Part shown: piece after piece, positions 18,667-27,184 of the stretch | Numbering within the stretch: position 1 is the first letter of the stretch | How the letters are laid out: each line of letters opens with the position of its first letter | The notes under the pieces: model-generated | The model's input: the letters and a program-made list of their open reading frames with translations, nothing else | Database searches by the model: none | What the model was told of the DNA's origin: nothing | DNA from: Roseiarcus sp963842835 | GTDB lineage: Bacteria; Pseudomonadota; Alphaproteobacteria; Rhizobiales; Beijerinckiaceae | DNA: 64,000 nucleotides | Assembly (NCBI GenBank): GCA_963842835.1 | Contig: CAWJIB010000013.1 | Coordinates: forward strand, 186,001-250,000 | Direction of reading: 5' to 3' | Made by a program: the position numbers and the translations under genes

Positions 18667-19872
18667 TCAACCTCCAGACTGCGCTGGAGCATTCTGCAAA
18701 ACGAACATCACCTGGAAAAAGGGAGAATGGCTCATGTTCCGTTCCGGATGCAACTCCTCCACCAATCTCTCGAAAGGTACGTCCTGATGGGCATACGCCC
18801 CCAAGGCTGCCTCCCGCGTCCGGCCAAGAAAGGCTCGGAAAGACGGATTACCCGACAGGTCGCCCCGTAAGACCAGGGTATTGACAAAAAAGCCAATCAA
18901 AGGCTCGATCTCCGTCCGGTTGCGCCCCGCTATGGGCGATCCGACCAGGATATCGTCACTGCCGGTATAACGATGCAACAGCGTCTGGAAACCTGCCAAC
19001 AAAGTCATGAACAACGTTGCGCCTTCGCGCCGGCTCAGTTCCCCCAGCGCAAGCAAAAGGGGCTTCGGCAACTCCCACGGCGTCAGCGCTCCGCGATAGC
19101 TCTGCGCGGCTGATCGTGGGTGGTCGGTCGGCAACTCCAGCAGGGCCGGGGCTCCCTCCAGTTGCTTCTTCCAATAGCCTAGTTGCTTTTCAAGCACCTC
19201 CCCCTGCAACCACTCACGCTGCCACACCGCAAAGTCCACGTACTGAACTGGCAACTCCGGCAGCGGCGAAGGCTTGCCTTCAACAAAGGCCTCATAAAGC
19301 GCTCTCAACTCGCGGACCAGCAATCCCACAGACCAACCATCCGACGCGATATGATGCATGTTCAAAAAGAAAATGTGATCCGCCTCGCCCAGTCGAAACA
19401 GCCTGGCCCGCAGCAGGATGTCCCGCGTCAGATCAAAAGGACGTCGCGCCTCTTCCATGCACAATTGCTTGGCCTTCGCTTCGCGCTCCGGTTCTGGCAG
19501 ACCCCTCAAATCCACAGCCGGCATCTCCAGGGACGCCACGGGTTGGATCACCTGCACCGGCTGGCCTTCCACCGCCCTAAAGCAGGTACGCAACGATTCG
19601 TGACGGCGAAGAACCTCGTTCAAGCACCGCTGCAGCACAGGCGCGTTGAGCGCACCTCCGAATCGAAGCCCCATTGGAATGTTGTAAACGGCGCTATCCG
19701 GCTCCAACTGATCCAAAAACCACAGCCGCCCCTGCGCAAACGACAGTAGAGCCGGATCCGATCCCTTTTTGCGAGGAATTGTTTTCATTTCCGAATTGGC
19801 TCTCTTATCCTTGAGGCGCAATTCAAAGAGTCGCTGCTTCTTTGGGGAGAGAGTATTCGTCGATTTAGTCAC
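18667..19872 (-). CDS. NRPS module 2: linker and condensation domain, 3' disrupted
   Basis: The GTG start at 19872 has a TAGGGAGA ribosome-binding site about seven bases upstream. An N-terminal linker (LSPKKQRLFELRLKDK) of the kind found between modules precedes a condensation domain: SFAQGRLWFLDQL (C1), HESLRTCF (C2), MHHIASDGWS with His173, His174 and Asp178 (C3), YVDFAVWQREWL (C4) and IGFFVNTLVLR (C5). At 18667 it stops with TGA. The sense frame resumes 75 bases later. Between them the second frame reads LEVEKALDHELP, the expected C-domain sequence, so two compensating indels create the break. It begins 30 bases after the upstream NRPS gene, in the same operon. Confidence 0.85.
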   Translation of the reverse strand: MTKSTNTLSPKKQRLFELRLKDKRANSEMKTIPRKKGSDPALLSFAQGRLWFLDQLEPDSAVYNIPMGLRFGGALNAPVLQRCLNEVLRRHESLRTCFRAVEGQPVQVIQPVASLEMPAVDLRGLPEPEREAKAKQLCMEEARRPFDLTRDILLRARLFRLGEADHIFFLNMHHIASDGWSVGLLVRELRALYEAFVEGKPSPLPELPVQYVDFAVWQREWLQGEVLEKQLGYWKKQLEGAPALLELPTDHPRSAAQSYRGALTPWELPKPLLLALGELSRREGATLFMTLLAGFQTLLHRYTGSDDILVGSPIAGRNRTEIEPLIGFFVNTLVLRGDLSGNPSFRAFLGRTREAALGAYAHQDVPFERLVEELHPERNMSHSPFFQVMFVLQNAPAQSGG

Positions 19873-19902
19873 TTAGATTCTCCCTACGACTCGCCAACTT
19901 TC

Positions 19903-22167
19903 TCATTCTCCTCGCCTGGCAAGTTCGGCCTCGACCTCAGCGTCATCCATCTCTTCGATTTCCTGATGCAGTAATGCTTCCACATACTTCTCTTGCGCAA
20001 ATTTTACTTTGGAGATACTCTCAGCCATGGTGGCCACAGTCATGGTGTCGTAAAGATTTCGCAATTCCATTTCCACTCCAAACAACTTGTGTATCCTCGA
20101 AATGACTTGGTTCAACAGCGAATTTCCGCCCAGATCGAAGAAATTGTCGTAGACGCTGACTTGCTTGACTCGCAGAAGATCGCGCCAGAGGCCCGCCAAA
20201 AGCTCCTCCATGCGCGTGCGCGGGGCGACATACGCCTCATGCGCGTCTCGGCGTATCTCATCCGGGAGCGGCAACGCCGCGCGGTCGACCTTGCCGTTAG
20301 GCGTCAACGGGAAAGCGTCAAGCGGGAGAACGGCGGACGGCAACATATGGTCGGGCAACTTCTGCCGCAAGAAACTGCGCAGGTCGCCGATCGATACAGG
20401 CTCGTCGCCGTTCCCGGTCACGTAAGCGAAAAGCCGCCTGTCTCCTGCCCCGCCGTCTCGCGCCACGACCACCGCGTCTTGCACCTCAGGATGAAGTCTC
20501 AGGACGGACTCAATTTCGCCAAGCTCGATGCGGAAGCCGGAAATCTTTACCTGTTGATCAAGGCGGCCGAGAAACTCGATGCGGCCGTCCGGGCATTGAC
20601 GAACGCGATCGCCGGTTTTGTACATTCGCGCCCCCGGTTCATCGCGGAACGGATCCGCGATAAACCGCTCCTGCGTAAGGTCGGGCCGGTTCAGATAACC
20701 CCGCGCCAAACCATCGCCGCCAATATGAAGCTCGCCCGCCACTCCAATCGGCACGGGCTGGCCGAAAGCGTCCAAAACGTAAAATGTGGTGTTGGCGATC
20801 GGCGGCCCGATGAGGACCGGCTGATTCGCCTCGATCCTCAGGGCAGACGACCACACTGTCGTCTCGGTCGGACCGTACATATTCCAGAGGGATGCGCAGC
20901 GCGCCGACAACGCCCGAGCCAGTTCGGCGGACCAGGCTTCCCCCCCGCAGAGGATCTTGAGATCCTGGCTGCCCTCCCACCCCGCCGCCAGCAGGAGCCG
21001 CCATGTCCCCGGCGTCGCTTGCATAACGGTCGCGCCGCACGTTTTCATAAGCGAGGCGAGACGAAATCCGTCGGCGGCGACGTCGCTTGGCGCAATCGTG
21101 ACTTGCGCTCCGACCATGAGCGGCAAAAGTAATTCCAAGCCGGCAATGTCAAACGACAACGAGGTCACGGAGAGCAGCTTGTCTTCGTCCGTGATCCCTG
21201 GCTCATGCTCCATGGCCTTGAGAAAATTCACCAGCGCCCGATGCGGTATCTGCACGCCCTTGGGTTGGCCCGTCGACCCGGATGTGTAGAGCACATAGGC
21301 GAGGTCGCTTGCTTGCAGTTTCCTTTCCGGTCGGGCGTGCTCGGCGCCAATCTCGCCAACCGGCAAATCATCAAGGCAAAGGACATCGGCGTTCACTGGT
21401 CGAAGCCGATCGCGTAGGCTCTGCTGGGTCAATAGAACCCGCGGCCGAGCGTCGTCTAATATAAAAGCGAGCCGGTCTTGCGGATAGTTCGGGTCCAATG
21501 GAACATAGGCGCCCCCTGCCTTCAGAATTCCCAAAAGACCCACGACCATTTCGAGCGAACGCTCGACATGAAGACCGACGCGCTCATCCGGACCGACGCC
21601 CAGCAGAGATAGTTGGCGGGCGATGCGATCGGCCTGCTCGTTCAGTTCGCGATAGGTCATCCAACGCCGCTCGAAGACGATCGCGACACGATCCGGCGTG
21701 CGTTGCGCCTGCTCCTCGAATAGTTCATGGACGCATCGATCGCGCGGGTACTCAGAAGCCGTCTGGTTCCAGGCGACCAAGGTTTCCCGACGTTCTTCAG
21801 GCGGCAGAATATCGAGGCGTCCGATCAGCTCATCCGGGTCGTCAATCGCCGCCAATAGCCGCAGCAATCGACGCTGAAGACGCGCCAAGGCCTCCTCGTC
21901 GTAAAGTGCCGGGTTGGCGTTGAATTCAATGCGAAATGCGCCACGTCCCAACGGGGGAGCGACGAAGTGAAAATCGAGATCATCGACATGGCCGTTGGAA
22001 ATCACATGCCTCGAGCCGGGATGACCGGCAAATCGCAAATCGGCCTGGAAAGGCATAATATTAATTATCGGCCCGAATATGGGCTTGGCGATGCGACGAA
22101 GATCGCGTCGCAGGTCAGCGATGCGATAGCGCTGATGGCGCAATGCCTGCAGCGCCATGCGGCGCAC
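19903..22167 (-). CDS. NRPS module 1: end of C, adenylation and carrier domain
   Basis: The first 110 residues finish the condensation domain that begins in the frame upstream (LRHQRYRIADLRRDL). The adenylation domain follows, with LAYVLYTSGSTGQPKGV, NMYGPTETTVWSS and TGDRVRQCPDG. The carrier domain has DNFFDLGGNSLLNQV, and a charged tail (HQEIEEMDDAEVEAEL) ends the protein, perhaps a docking helix for module 2. Pocket residues by eye are D, I, L (FDIAGLE), Q (MQATPGTW), L, G (ILCGGEA), M, V, W, again glycine-like. The GTG at 22165-22167 directly follows an in-frame TAA, so translation as a separate protein is uncertain. Frame and domain order show it was one gene with the upstream part. Confidence 0.87.
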   Translation of the reverse strand: MRRMALQALRHQRYRIADLRRDLRRIAKPIFGPIINIMPFQADLRFAGHPGSRHVISNGHVDDLDFHFVAPPLGRGAFRIEFNANPALYDEEALARLQRRLLRLLAAIDDPDELIGRLDILPPEERRETLVAWNQTASEYPRDRCVHELFEEQAQRTPDRVAIVFERRWMTYRELNEQADRIARQLSLLGVGPDERVGLHVERSLEMVVGLLGILKAGGAYVPLDPNYPQDRLAFILDDARPRVLLTQQSLRDRLRPVNADVLCLDDLPVGEIGAEHARPERKLQASDLAYVLYTSGSTGQPKGVQIPHRALVNFLKAMEHEPGITDEDKLLSVTSLSFDIAGLELLLPLMVGAQVTIAPSDVAADGFRLASLMKTCGATVMQATPGTWRLLLAAGWEGSQDLKILCGGEAWSAELARALSARCASLWNMYGPTETTVWSSALRIEANQPVLIGPPIANTTFYVLDAFGQPVPIGVAGELHIGGDGLARGYLNRPDLTQERFIADPFRDEPGARMYKTGDRVRQCPDGRIEFLGRLDQQVKISGFRIELGEIESVLRLHPEVQDAVVVARDGGAGDRRLFAYVTGNGDEPVSIGDLRSFLRQKLPDHMLPSAVLPLDAFPLTPNGKVDRAALPLPDEIRRDAHEAYVAPRTRMEELLAGLWRDLLRVKQVSVYDNFFDLGGNSLLNQVISRIHKLFGVEMELRNLYDTMTVATMAESISKVKFAQEKYVEALLHQEIEEMDDAEVEAELARRGE

Positions 22168-23100
22168 TTAAATCATGAGCGCCTTGACGCTCATCGTGGG
22201 TTCAATTGCCAAGCGCATCGGCACGATGTTTCTCATCATCGCCGGAGTCCGGCTAGACGTTGCCGTCATGCGCGCGGTTAGGTATTGGCCGAGCACCACA
22301 TCTTCGGCTTCCGTCAGCCGATGAATGAAGATAGCGATGGCCGCAATCGCGAATTGCGGAAGGGTCAATCGCAGCCGCTGAGCGAATTGCTGCAACTGCG
22401 TGACCGTCGTCGACGGAAGCTCGGTCGTCAGACGCAGAAATTGCGCGGACGGCGTTGACTTGCGGTTACTGAGCGTCAAGGGCGCCGGACAGCCAGACAT
22501 CAAATCGAGCCAGAATTGCCGGTCTGCTTCAAAACTTTCGGATGCCCGATATGCGGCGTCTTCCTCGACGAGGGCCGCAAGAGAGCCAAAGGGGCAGCAA
22601 TCGACAGGGAATCCGCCACTGAGAGCGGAGTAAACCTCCGCCAGGCGTTGAGCGATCAGCGATCCGCCGTAAGCGTCCATCACGATGTGGTGGTTGCGCG
22701 CATACCATAAGAAATCCCGCGGCGCCGCTTTAAACAGAGCATAAGTGAATAACGGTCCATGACAGACATCGATCGGCCGGGCCGAGTTTGCCCTCATCCA
22801 GGCTTCAGCGGCCGCAATGGGATCGGCTTCCGAGCTAACGTCTTGATATATCATAGGCCAGTCGAAAGGCGGCATTATCAACTGGCTCGGAACGTTGTCG
22901 CGCTCGACAAAGCGCACGCGCAACGCCTCTGTCTCCGCAACAACTTGCCGCAGCGCCGTTTCAAATAGCTCCGGGTCTATCTCGCCTCGGATTCTTGTAT
23001 AGTCAGCAATGTTAAGCGCTAATATCGACGTGCTAGCTTTTTGTGCGTACCAAAATCCCAGTTGAGCCTCGGAAAGCGGCAACTCCGACTTGGTTGGCAT
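22168..23100 (-). CDS. NRPS module 1: condensation domain, N-terminal part, ended by in-frame TAA
   Basis: The ATG at 23100 has GGAAAG about eight bases upstream. The frame encodes C1 (LPLSEAQLGFWYAQ), C2 (TEALRVRF) and C3 NHHIVMDAYGG, where His137, His138 and Asp142 are kept but the usual Gly after Asp is Ala. It continues to the latch region (VVLGQYLTARM, RNIVPMRLAI) and then meets TAA at 22168-22170. The frame downstream is unbroken through the adenylation domain. The sequence resembles EntF-like condensation domains that open a siderophore-type line. A leading C domain without upstream carrier suggests a starter acyl group from elsewhere. CAA or CAG to TAA would explain the break. Confidence 0.85.
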   Translation of the reverse strand: MPTKSELPLSEAQLGFWYAQKASTSILALNIADYTRIRGEIDPELFETALRQVVAETEALRVRFVERDNVPSQLIMPPFDWPMIYQDVSSEADPIAAAEAWMRANSARPIDVCHGPLFTYALFKAAPRDFLWYARNHHIVMDAYGGSLIAQRLAEVYSALSGGFPVDCCPFGSLAALVEEDAAYRASESFEADRQFWLDLMSGCPAPLTLSNRKSTPSAQFLRLTTELPSTTVTQLQQFAQRLRLTLPQFAIAAIAIFIHRLTEAEDVVLGQYLTARMTATSSRTPAMMRNIVPMRLAIEPTMSVKALMI

Positions 23101-23398
23101 CGATCAACTTTCCGCCGTCGTAGCGTTCAAAAACCAAGTAAACATTATGGATCTTTGATATCCCATTGTCCCAGCTTCGTCAATACGTAGACGATCTGTC
23201 AGTTTGATCGCAGCTGACGCCAGGTGCGTGCGGAGCGCCGCGCGCCCGCCGCGCAACGCCTTCCGCGCGCTCCTCGATGCAGGCCAAAAACACCGCTCGT
23301 ACGAAGCAACGCTGTTATTCTAAGCGCTCCCGAAGTGCTACACGACCACTTGCAACTCGACAATTTCGTAGCAGTTCAGCCGTGACCCTTGCAAGCGA
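23101..23398. other. NRPS upstream region
   Basis: No gene seen. The promoter of the NRPS operon should lie here. I found no recognisable iron or other operator by eye. Confidence 0.4.
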
Positions 23399-23689
23399 TC
23401 AATGGGGCGAAGGACCAGCAAGTCCGTTCCGCCACGCTGCACTCGGCCAAAACTTCCTTCGGCCGGCGGCGAGGCGATTGCTTCCCAATCCAAGAAAATA
23501 GCCAAACTGGAGTGTGCATATCGCTGATGCCCCTGCGAGCGGCGCATAAACGAGGCCGCGCCCGCAAGCCAATTCTGTAATCGCACCGGCCGCCGCAGCA
23601 ACGCCAAACATCGGAAGCAGAATCAGGACGCTGAAATATTGCGACAATACAGCGCCAAGGCACAAACAAATCACCCCGATCACGATCAT
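23399..23689 (-). CDS. Small hydrophobic membrane protein
   Basis: The ATG at 23689 has a perfect GGGAGG ribosome-binding site seven bases upstream, which supports a real gene. The 96-residue product has about three hydrophobic segments: VIGVICLCLGAVLSQ, VLILLPMFGVAAAAGAI and LAGASAICTLQFGYFLGL, followed by a basic tail. It shares a pattern (short helix, loop with F, second helix, then FGYxxG) with the protein at 24507-24914, so the two are probably paralogues of an uncharacterised family. It sits between NRPS and the sugar-transferase gene. No function can be assigned. Confidence 0.65.
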   Translation of the reverse strand: MIVIGVICLCLGAVLSQYFSVLILLPMFGVAAAAGAITELACGRGLVYAPLAGASAICTLQFGYFLGLGSNRLAAGRRKFWPSAAWRNGLAGPSPH

Positions 23690-24506
23690 TCGAACCTCCC
23701 TGCATCAACCTCATCTGAAATTTGTGTATTTCAGGTTAAGTGATTCGGCCAATTTGGTCGACTCGCCATTTTGGCAGCCGCTCACCTCCCCTTGAGGTTG
23801 TGCATAAGGGCTGATTTCCCAAAGCTCGTTCCGCTTGCCGGCTGGCTTGAGCATCATTTTCCTTGTTGGGCGAGCGCCGCGCGAGGCGTGATCTCGAGGC
23901 CTGCGTCGAGCAACGTCTCGAAATTGCGACTGCCGCTCGCTTCGCCGCCGGTCAGATGAAAGGCGATGGGCAACCCGTCGAAGTTAGAGGGGTTTCCGAT
24001 CAGGTTGGTTCATATCCGGCGGCCTCGAGGAAGTTCGGGCGCTCGCGCGGCGTGACTTGTTGGATGCATGCGGCGATAGCGCGTCACAATCCCTCGTCAG
24101 CGCGTTCGGCGGCCTCGCCATCAAACAATACTTGATCGAACCGTCCAAACGACCTAATAGGCTTTAAATATACTTGCTGCCGCACGAAGGCGATCAGCTA
24201 CGAACATTCTTATCATTTCTATTTGATGTGTTCGCGATTGCTTTGCACGCCTCGGCGTAACCAATCAACTCAGAGAGCTCTGCCTTGACTTCATTGCATT
24301 ATAAGGCTGTTTCCACGCCGCGACAGTTGAGCGCCTGATGCTCGACGGGTCAACCGGGCCGACAGAATTCTTGTTTCGCGGATGCCTAATTCACCGGTCG
24401 ACGCGCGTGAAGTTGGCGGACGCAACGCCTTGTTAACCTTTTATCGATAATTGTTAACGTTAGGGCAGTGCGTAGCCCGGGACTTTAAGTTGTTTGGGAC
24501 GCTGGA
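23690..24506. other. Intergenic, possible decayed coding sequence
   Basis: Divergent promoters of the two small membrane proteins should lie here. The part at about 23800-24130 has strong coding-like GC periodicity but only broken frames and no family I recognise. The part at 24150-24490 is AT-rich and empty. Confidence 0.4.
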
Positions 24507-24914
24507 ATGACGCTCCTTGCTCTTCTGTCAGCAGGCTTCGTGCTCGGAGTGACCTTCAACGTCTATGCGCTGCTTGCGCTGGCGCTCCTTGTCATTCCCA
24601 TCTTTTTTGCCGCATCCCTGCATCTTGGTCTCCTGCAGGCTGCGGTCTCGACATTGCTGTCAGTAACAGTATTCGAATTCGGCTACGTCTCGGGCTTCAT
24701 GGCCCAAGACCGTTTTCTCCGCCGCTTGCCCTCAGGTCCGAACTGGGTCTCGATGCGCCGGCGCATCTGGACGATTGGCGGTTTGAACGGATCTCCCAGA
24801 CGCCAAACACATGCGGCAAGACCGCCGGCCTTCTTTCGCCTAGTATCGGAATTCTTCGCGAGGGCGACACGCCTTTTCGTCGTCGCAGCGCAGATTTGGA
24901 ATGACCCGCTGTGA
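24507..24914 (+). CDS. Small hydrophobic membrane protein, paralogue of the 23.4-kb protein
   Basis: 135 residues. The first 75 are strongly hydrophobic (LLALLSAGFVLGVTF, LLALALLVIPIFFAAS, LLQAAVSTLLSVTVFEFGYV), compatible with three membrane helices. The rest is basic and probably cytoplasmic. The FGYVSG motif near residue 66 matches FGYFLG of the divergent neighbour. A purine-rich GGGACGCTGG precedes the ATG. No known domain. Location beside the exopolysaccharide sugar transferase suggests an envelope role, which is inference only. The last 40 residues may be longer than the family norm. Confidence 0.6.
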   Translation: MTLLALLSAGFVLGVTFNVYALLALALLVIPIFFAASLHLGLLQAAVSTLLSVTVFEFGYVSGFMAQDRFLRRLPSGPNWVSMRRRIWTIGGLNGSPRRQTHAARPPAFFRLVSEFFARATRLFVVAAQIWNDPL

Positions 24915-25051
24915 ATTGCCCTCAAGCCAACAGAATATGCGTCACAATCGTCGAACGTGCGACCAGACCAAAGCTACCCCGCCGCATTATCGAAAAAGCC
25001 GGTTGATTTTATCGCGCGAAGGCTGCTCCGCCCGCTTTTGCGAGATCGGCC

Positions 25052-26560
25052 TTAATAGGCCTCATCGCGAAGCAGCGCCACGCAGGTCATGGCCATTATT
25101 TTAAAATCTAACGTCAACGACCAATTGTTGATGTACCAGAGATCCCGCTCGACGCGCTGCTCCATTTGCGAGAGGCGCCGCGTTTCACCCCGCAAACCCT
25201 CGACTTGCGCGGCCCCGGTCAGCCCCGGCTTCACGTGATGGCGCAGGGCGTAATTGCTGATGCGCGCTTTATATTCGTCGTCATGGGCCAGCGCGTGAGG
25301 CCTTGGCCCCACCAGAGACATGTCGCCCCGAATGACGTTGAGCAGTTGCGGCAGTTCATCGATGCTCGTTCGGCGCAGCATCCTACCGATGCGGGTCACG
25401 CGGGCGTCGGCGCGCGTAGCCTGAACGATCGGGCCATCGTCTTCCAGAACCGTCATTGTCCTGAATTTGAACATGACGAATTCTCGATTGTCGAAACCGC
25501 AACGCCGCTGGCGGAAAATGACCGGCCCCGGACTGTCAAGCCTGATGACCAGCGAAGTTAGGAGCAGAAGCGGCGCCAAAGCGACCAACGCCGTAGCCGC
25601 AATGACGATATCGAGCGCGCGCTTGAGCGCGCGCTCACTTCCGCTCAGCGGCTCGCGCTGGATCTTTATCGAGAAATGCGGGTCGAACCCGGGTTCCTTC
25701 TGCTGACGAAGAATGCTGCGAATCTTCTGGTCCGGATACAACCGAACAGGCAAAGGAGAAACGCGCAGGAGACTGCATACCTCTGCAAGCACGCTGTCGC
25801 CGCTCCATGGCATAATCAACGCGAACTCCAGCGCCTGGAGTTCGCGCGAGGCCTTGATCGCTTGCGCAATCCGAGCGCGGTCCCTCTCGCCCAAGCCTCG
25901 GTTGCTTCTGCGCGAATCGCCGCGCAGAGCGATCCGCGCGATCTCCTCCATCCCGAATTGCAGGAAGTCGGTTTCGCCCAACCTTTCCAACTCGACGGCG
26001 TCGCCGAGCGTCACCACGCGCCGCCCCTTGATGGCGCCTTGGCGGATTCCGTAGCGTGACGCGGCGCCGACAAGCAGGCGGCCAACTGGCGCAAGAGCAA
26101 ACGCAAACGCAGCAAAAACAATCATTGCGCCGCGCGAATATTCCGATCCGACCTTCAGGAGGAATAGGATGCAGGTCACGGCAAGCTGGCTGACCGCCAA
26201 AGTCACCGTCATTCGGGCCAGATGCGGGACCGGCGCCAACAGAGCCTGAAGTCCGTAGAGCCCTTCCACACGCGCCGACAGGGTAAACAGAGCGGCGGAC
26301 ATCAACCCGATCCCGACCGCTCCGTGGGGTGAGGCAAACATGCTGCCAGTATAATACTGGTAGCAAATTTCCGCCGCGACACTCGCGAACAGCAGCAGGC
26401 CAACGTCGAGCGCCGCGGCAATCGGCGGCAGCGCCTGATACGGCAAACCAAAATCACGCGGCGCCGGGCGCGGCGCATAAGACAACTGGCGAGCAATAGG
26501 CACTATCGCCCCCACCCCATGGACGCGAAACCGTTGCAGACTGACAGCAATTTTTAACAC
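25052..26560 (-). CDS. Polyprenyl-phosphate sugar-1-phosphate transferase (exopolysaccharide initiating enzyme)
   Basis: The enzyme starts the repeat unit by moving a sugar-1-phosphate (often glucose or galactose) from a UDP-sugar to undecaprenyl phosphate at the inner membrane. The N-terminal half has several membrane helices (for example LLLFASVAAEICYQYY and MTVTLAVSQLAVTCILFLL), then a CoA-binding-like region. The C-terminal catalytic domain begins with a re-entrant helix after KRALDIVIA and contains FRQRRCGFDNREFVMFKFRT, SIDELPQLLNVIRGDMSLVG then PRPH, and HHVKPGLTGAAQVEGLRGE. The 502-residue length fits the ExoY/PssY/WcaJ class. The GTG start at 26560 has no clear ribosome-binding site, so an internal GTG near 26515 is possible. 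Confidence 0.9.
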   Translation of the reverse strand: MLKIAVSLQRFRVHGVGAIVPIARQLSYAPRPAPRDFGLPYQALPPIAAALDVGLLLFASVAAEICYQYYTGSMFASPHGAVGIGLMSAALFTLSARVEGLYGLQALLAPVPHLARMTVTLAVSQLAVTCILFLLKVGSEYSRGAMIVFAAFAFALAPVGRLLVGAASRYGIRQGAIKGRRVVTLGDAVELERLGETDFLQFGMEEIARIALRGDSRRSNRGLGERDRARIAQAIKASRELQALEFALIMPWSGDSVLAEVCSLLRVSPLPVRLYPDQKIRSILRQQKEPGFDPHFSIKIQREPLSGSERALKRALDIVIAATALVALAPLLLLTSLVIRLDSPGPVIFRQRRCGFDNREFVMFKFRTMTVLEDDGPIVQATRADARVTRIGRMLRRTSIDELPQLLNVIRGDMSLVGPRPHALAHDDEYKARISNYALRHHVKPGLTGAAQVEGLRGETRRLSQMEQRVERDLWYINNWSLTLDFKIMAMTCVALLRDEAY

Positions 26561-26794
26561 TTTGTTTACCGCGCGGCAACGGTTCGGTGAATTCGTCCTT
26601 AGGGGAAGCCAATCAACGCGGTTGTTGAGGAGACAGGGCTCGATTTCCGATCGCCGGGCCCCAAATTTTTTATAGCGGATCGCTTGAGGTCGCCGATCCG
26701 GCTTTTACCGTCGATGACTCGTGACATTTTGTTCTCGCGCGCGACGAGAGCCAGCTGGCGAACTCGCCGGGCGAGAGGCCTTAAACAGAATGGG
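26561..26794. other. Intergenic between sugar transferase and repeat copy
   Basis: No gene. The AT-rich stretch at 26545-26580 is where the sugar-transferase promoter is expected. Confidence 0.4.
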
Positions 26795-26948
26795 TGTCAA
26801 TCGGCGTCCAATGGGGGTCTGACTCACTTCTGGTGCAGTTGGGGTTTCGGCTGCGGTGATCTCGGAAAAAGGGGATCACCGCAATGAGCCAAGCATTTCG
26901 CCCTCGTCGATCGCGCCGACCGGATTCATCGTTCAAGACATTGTTTGG
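26795..26948 (+). repeat. Direct repeat A, copy 1 (about 154 bases)
   Basis: This stretch is repeated with small differences at 31882-32032, in the same orientation. Both begin GTCAATCGGCGTCCAATGGG and end GACATTGTTTGG. It is probably the end of a degraded mobile element. Each copy contains a short frame starting MSQAFRPRRSRR that then diverges. The copies flank the acyltransferase, alpha-helical protein and Sel1 genes. Confidence 0.85.
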
Positions 26949-27184
26949 TCGGCCCGCCGGCTCTTCGCTGTTGCCAAGAACTGTCGAAGGCTGCGATAAG
27001 AGTTCTGGCCCCGCCTTCATCCGGCGAATACCGGATCAAGGGCGTGCCGTAGTTGCGCGATTAGGCGGTAAGTTGACCGGGAGCCGAGCGAAGGCGAGTA
27101 CGGGGAACCGTCGGGGGGGGTGTGCCGTTTACGACAACTTCAACAAACGCCGTGGCAAGTCGACGAGTAGGTTAGCCTAACGAC

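Noticed and set aside
19993..21132. A 379-codon plus-strand frame inside the NRPS
   Set aside because: Antisense to a well-defined adenylation domain, with no coherent motifs.
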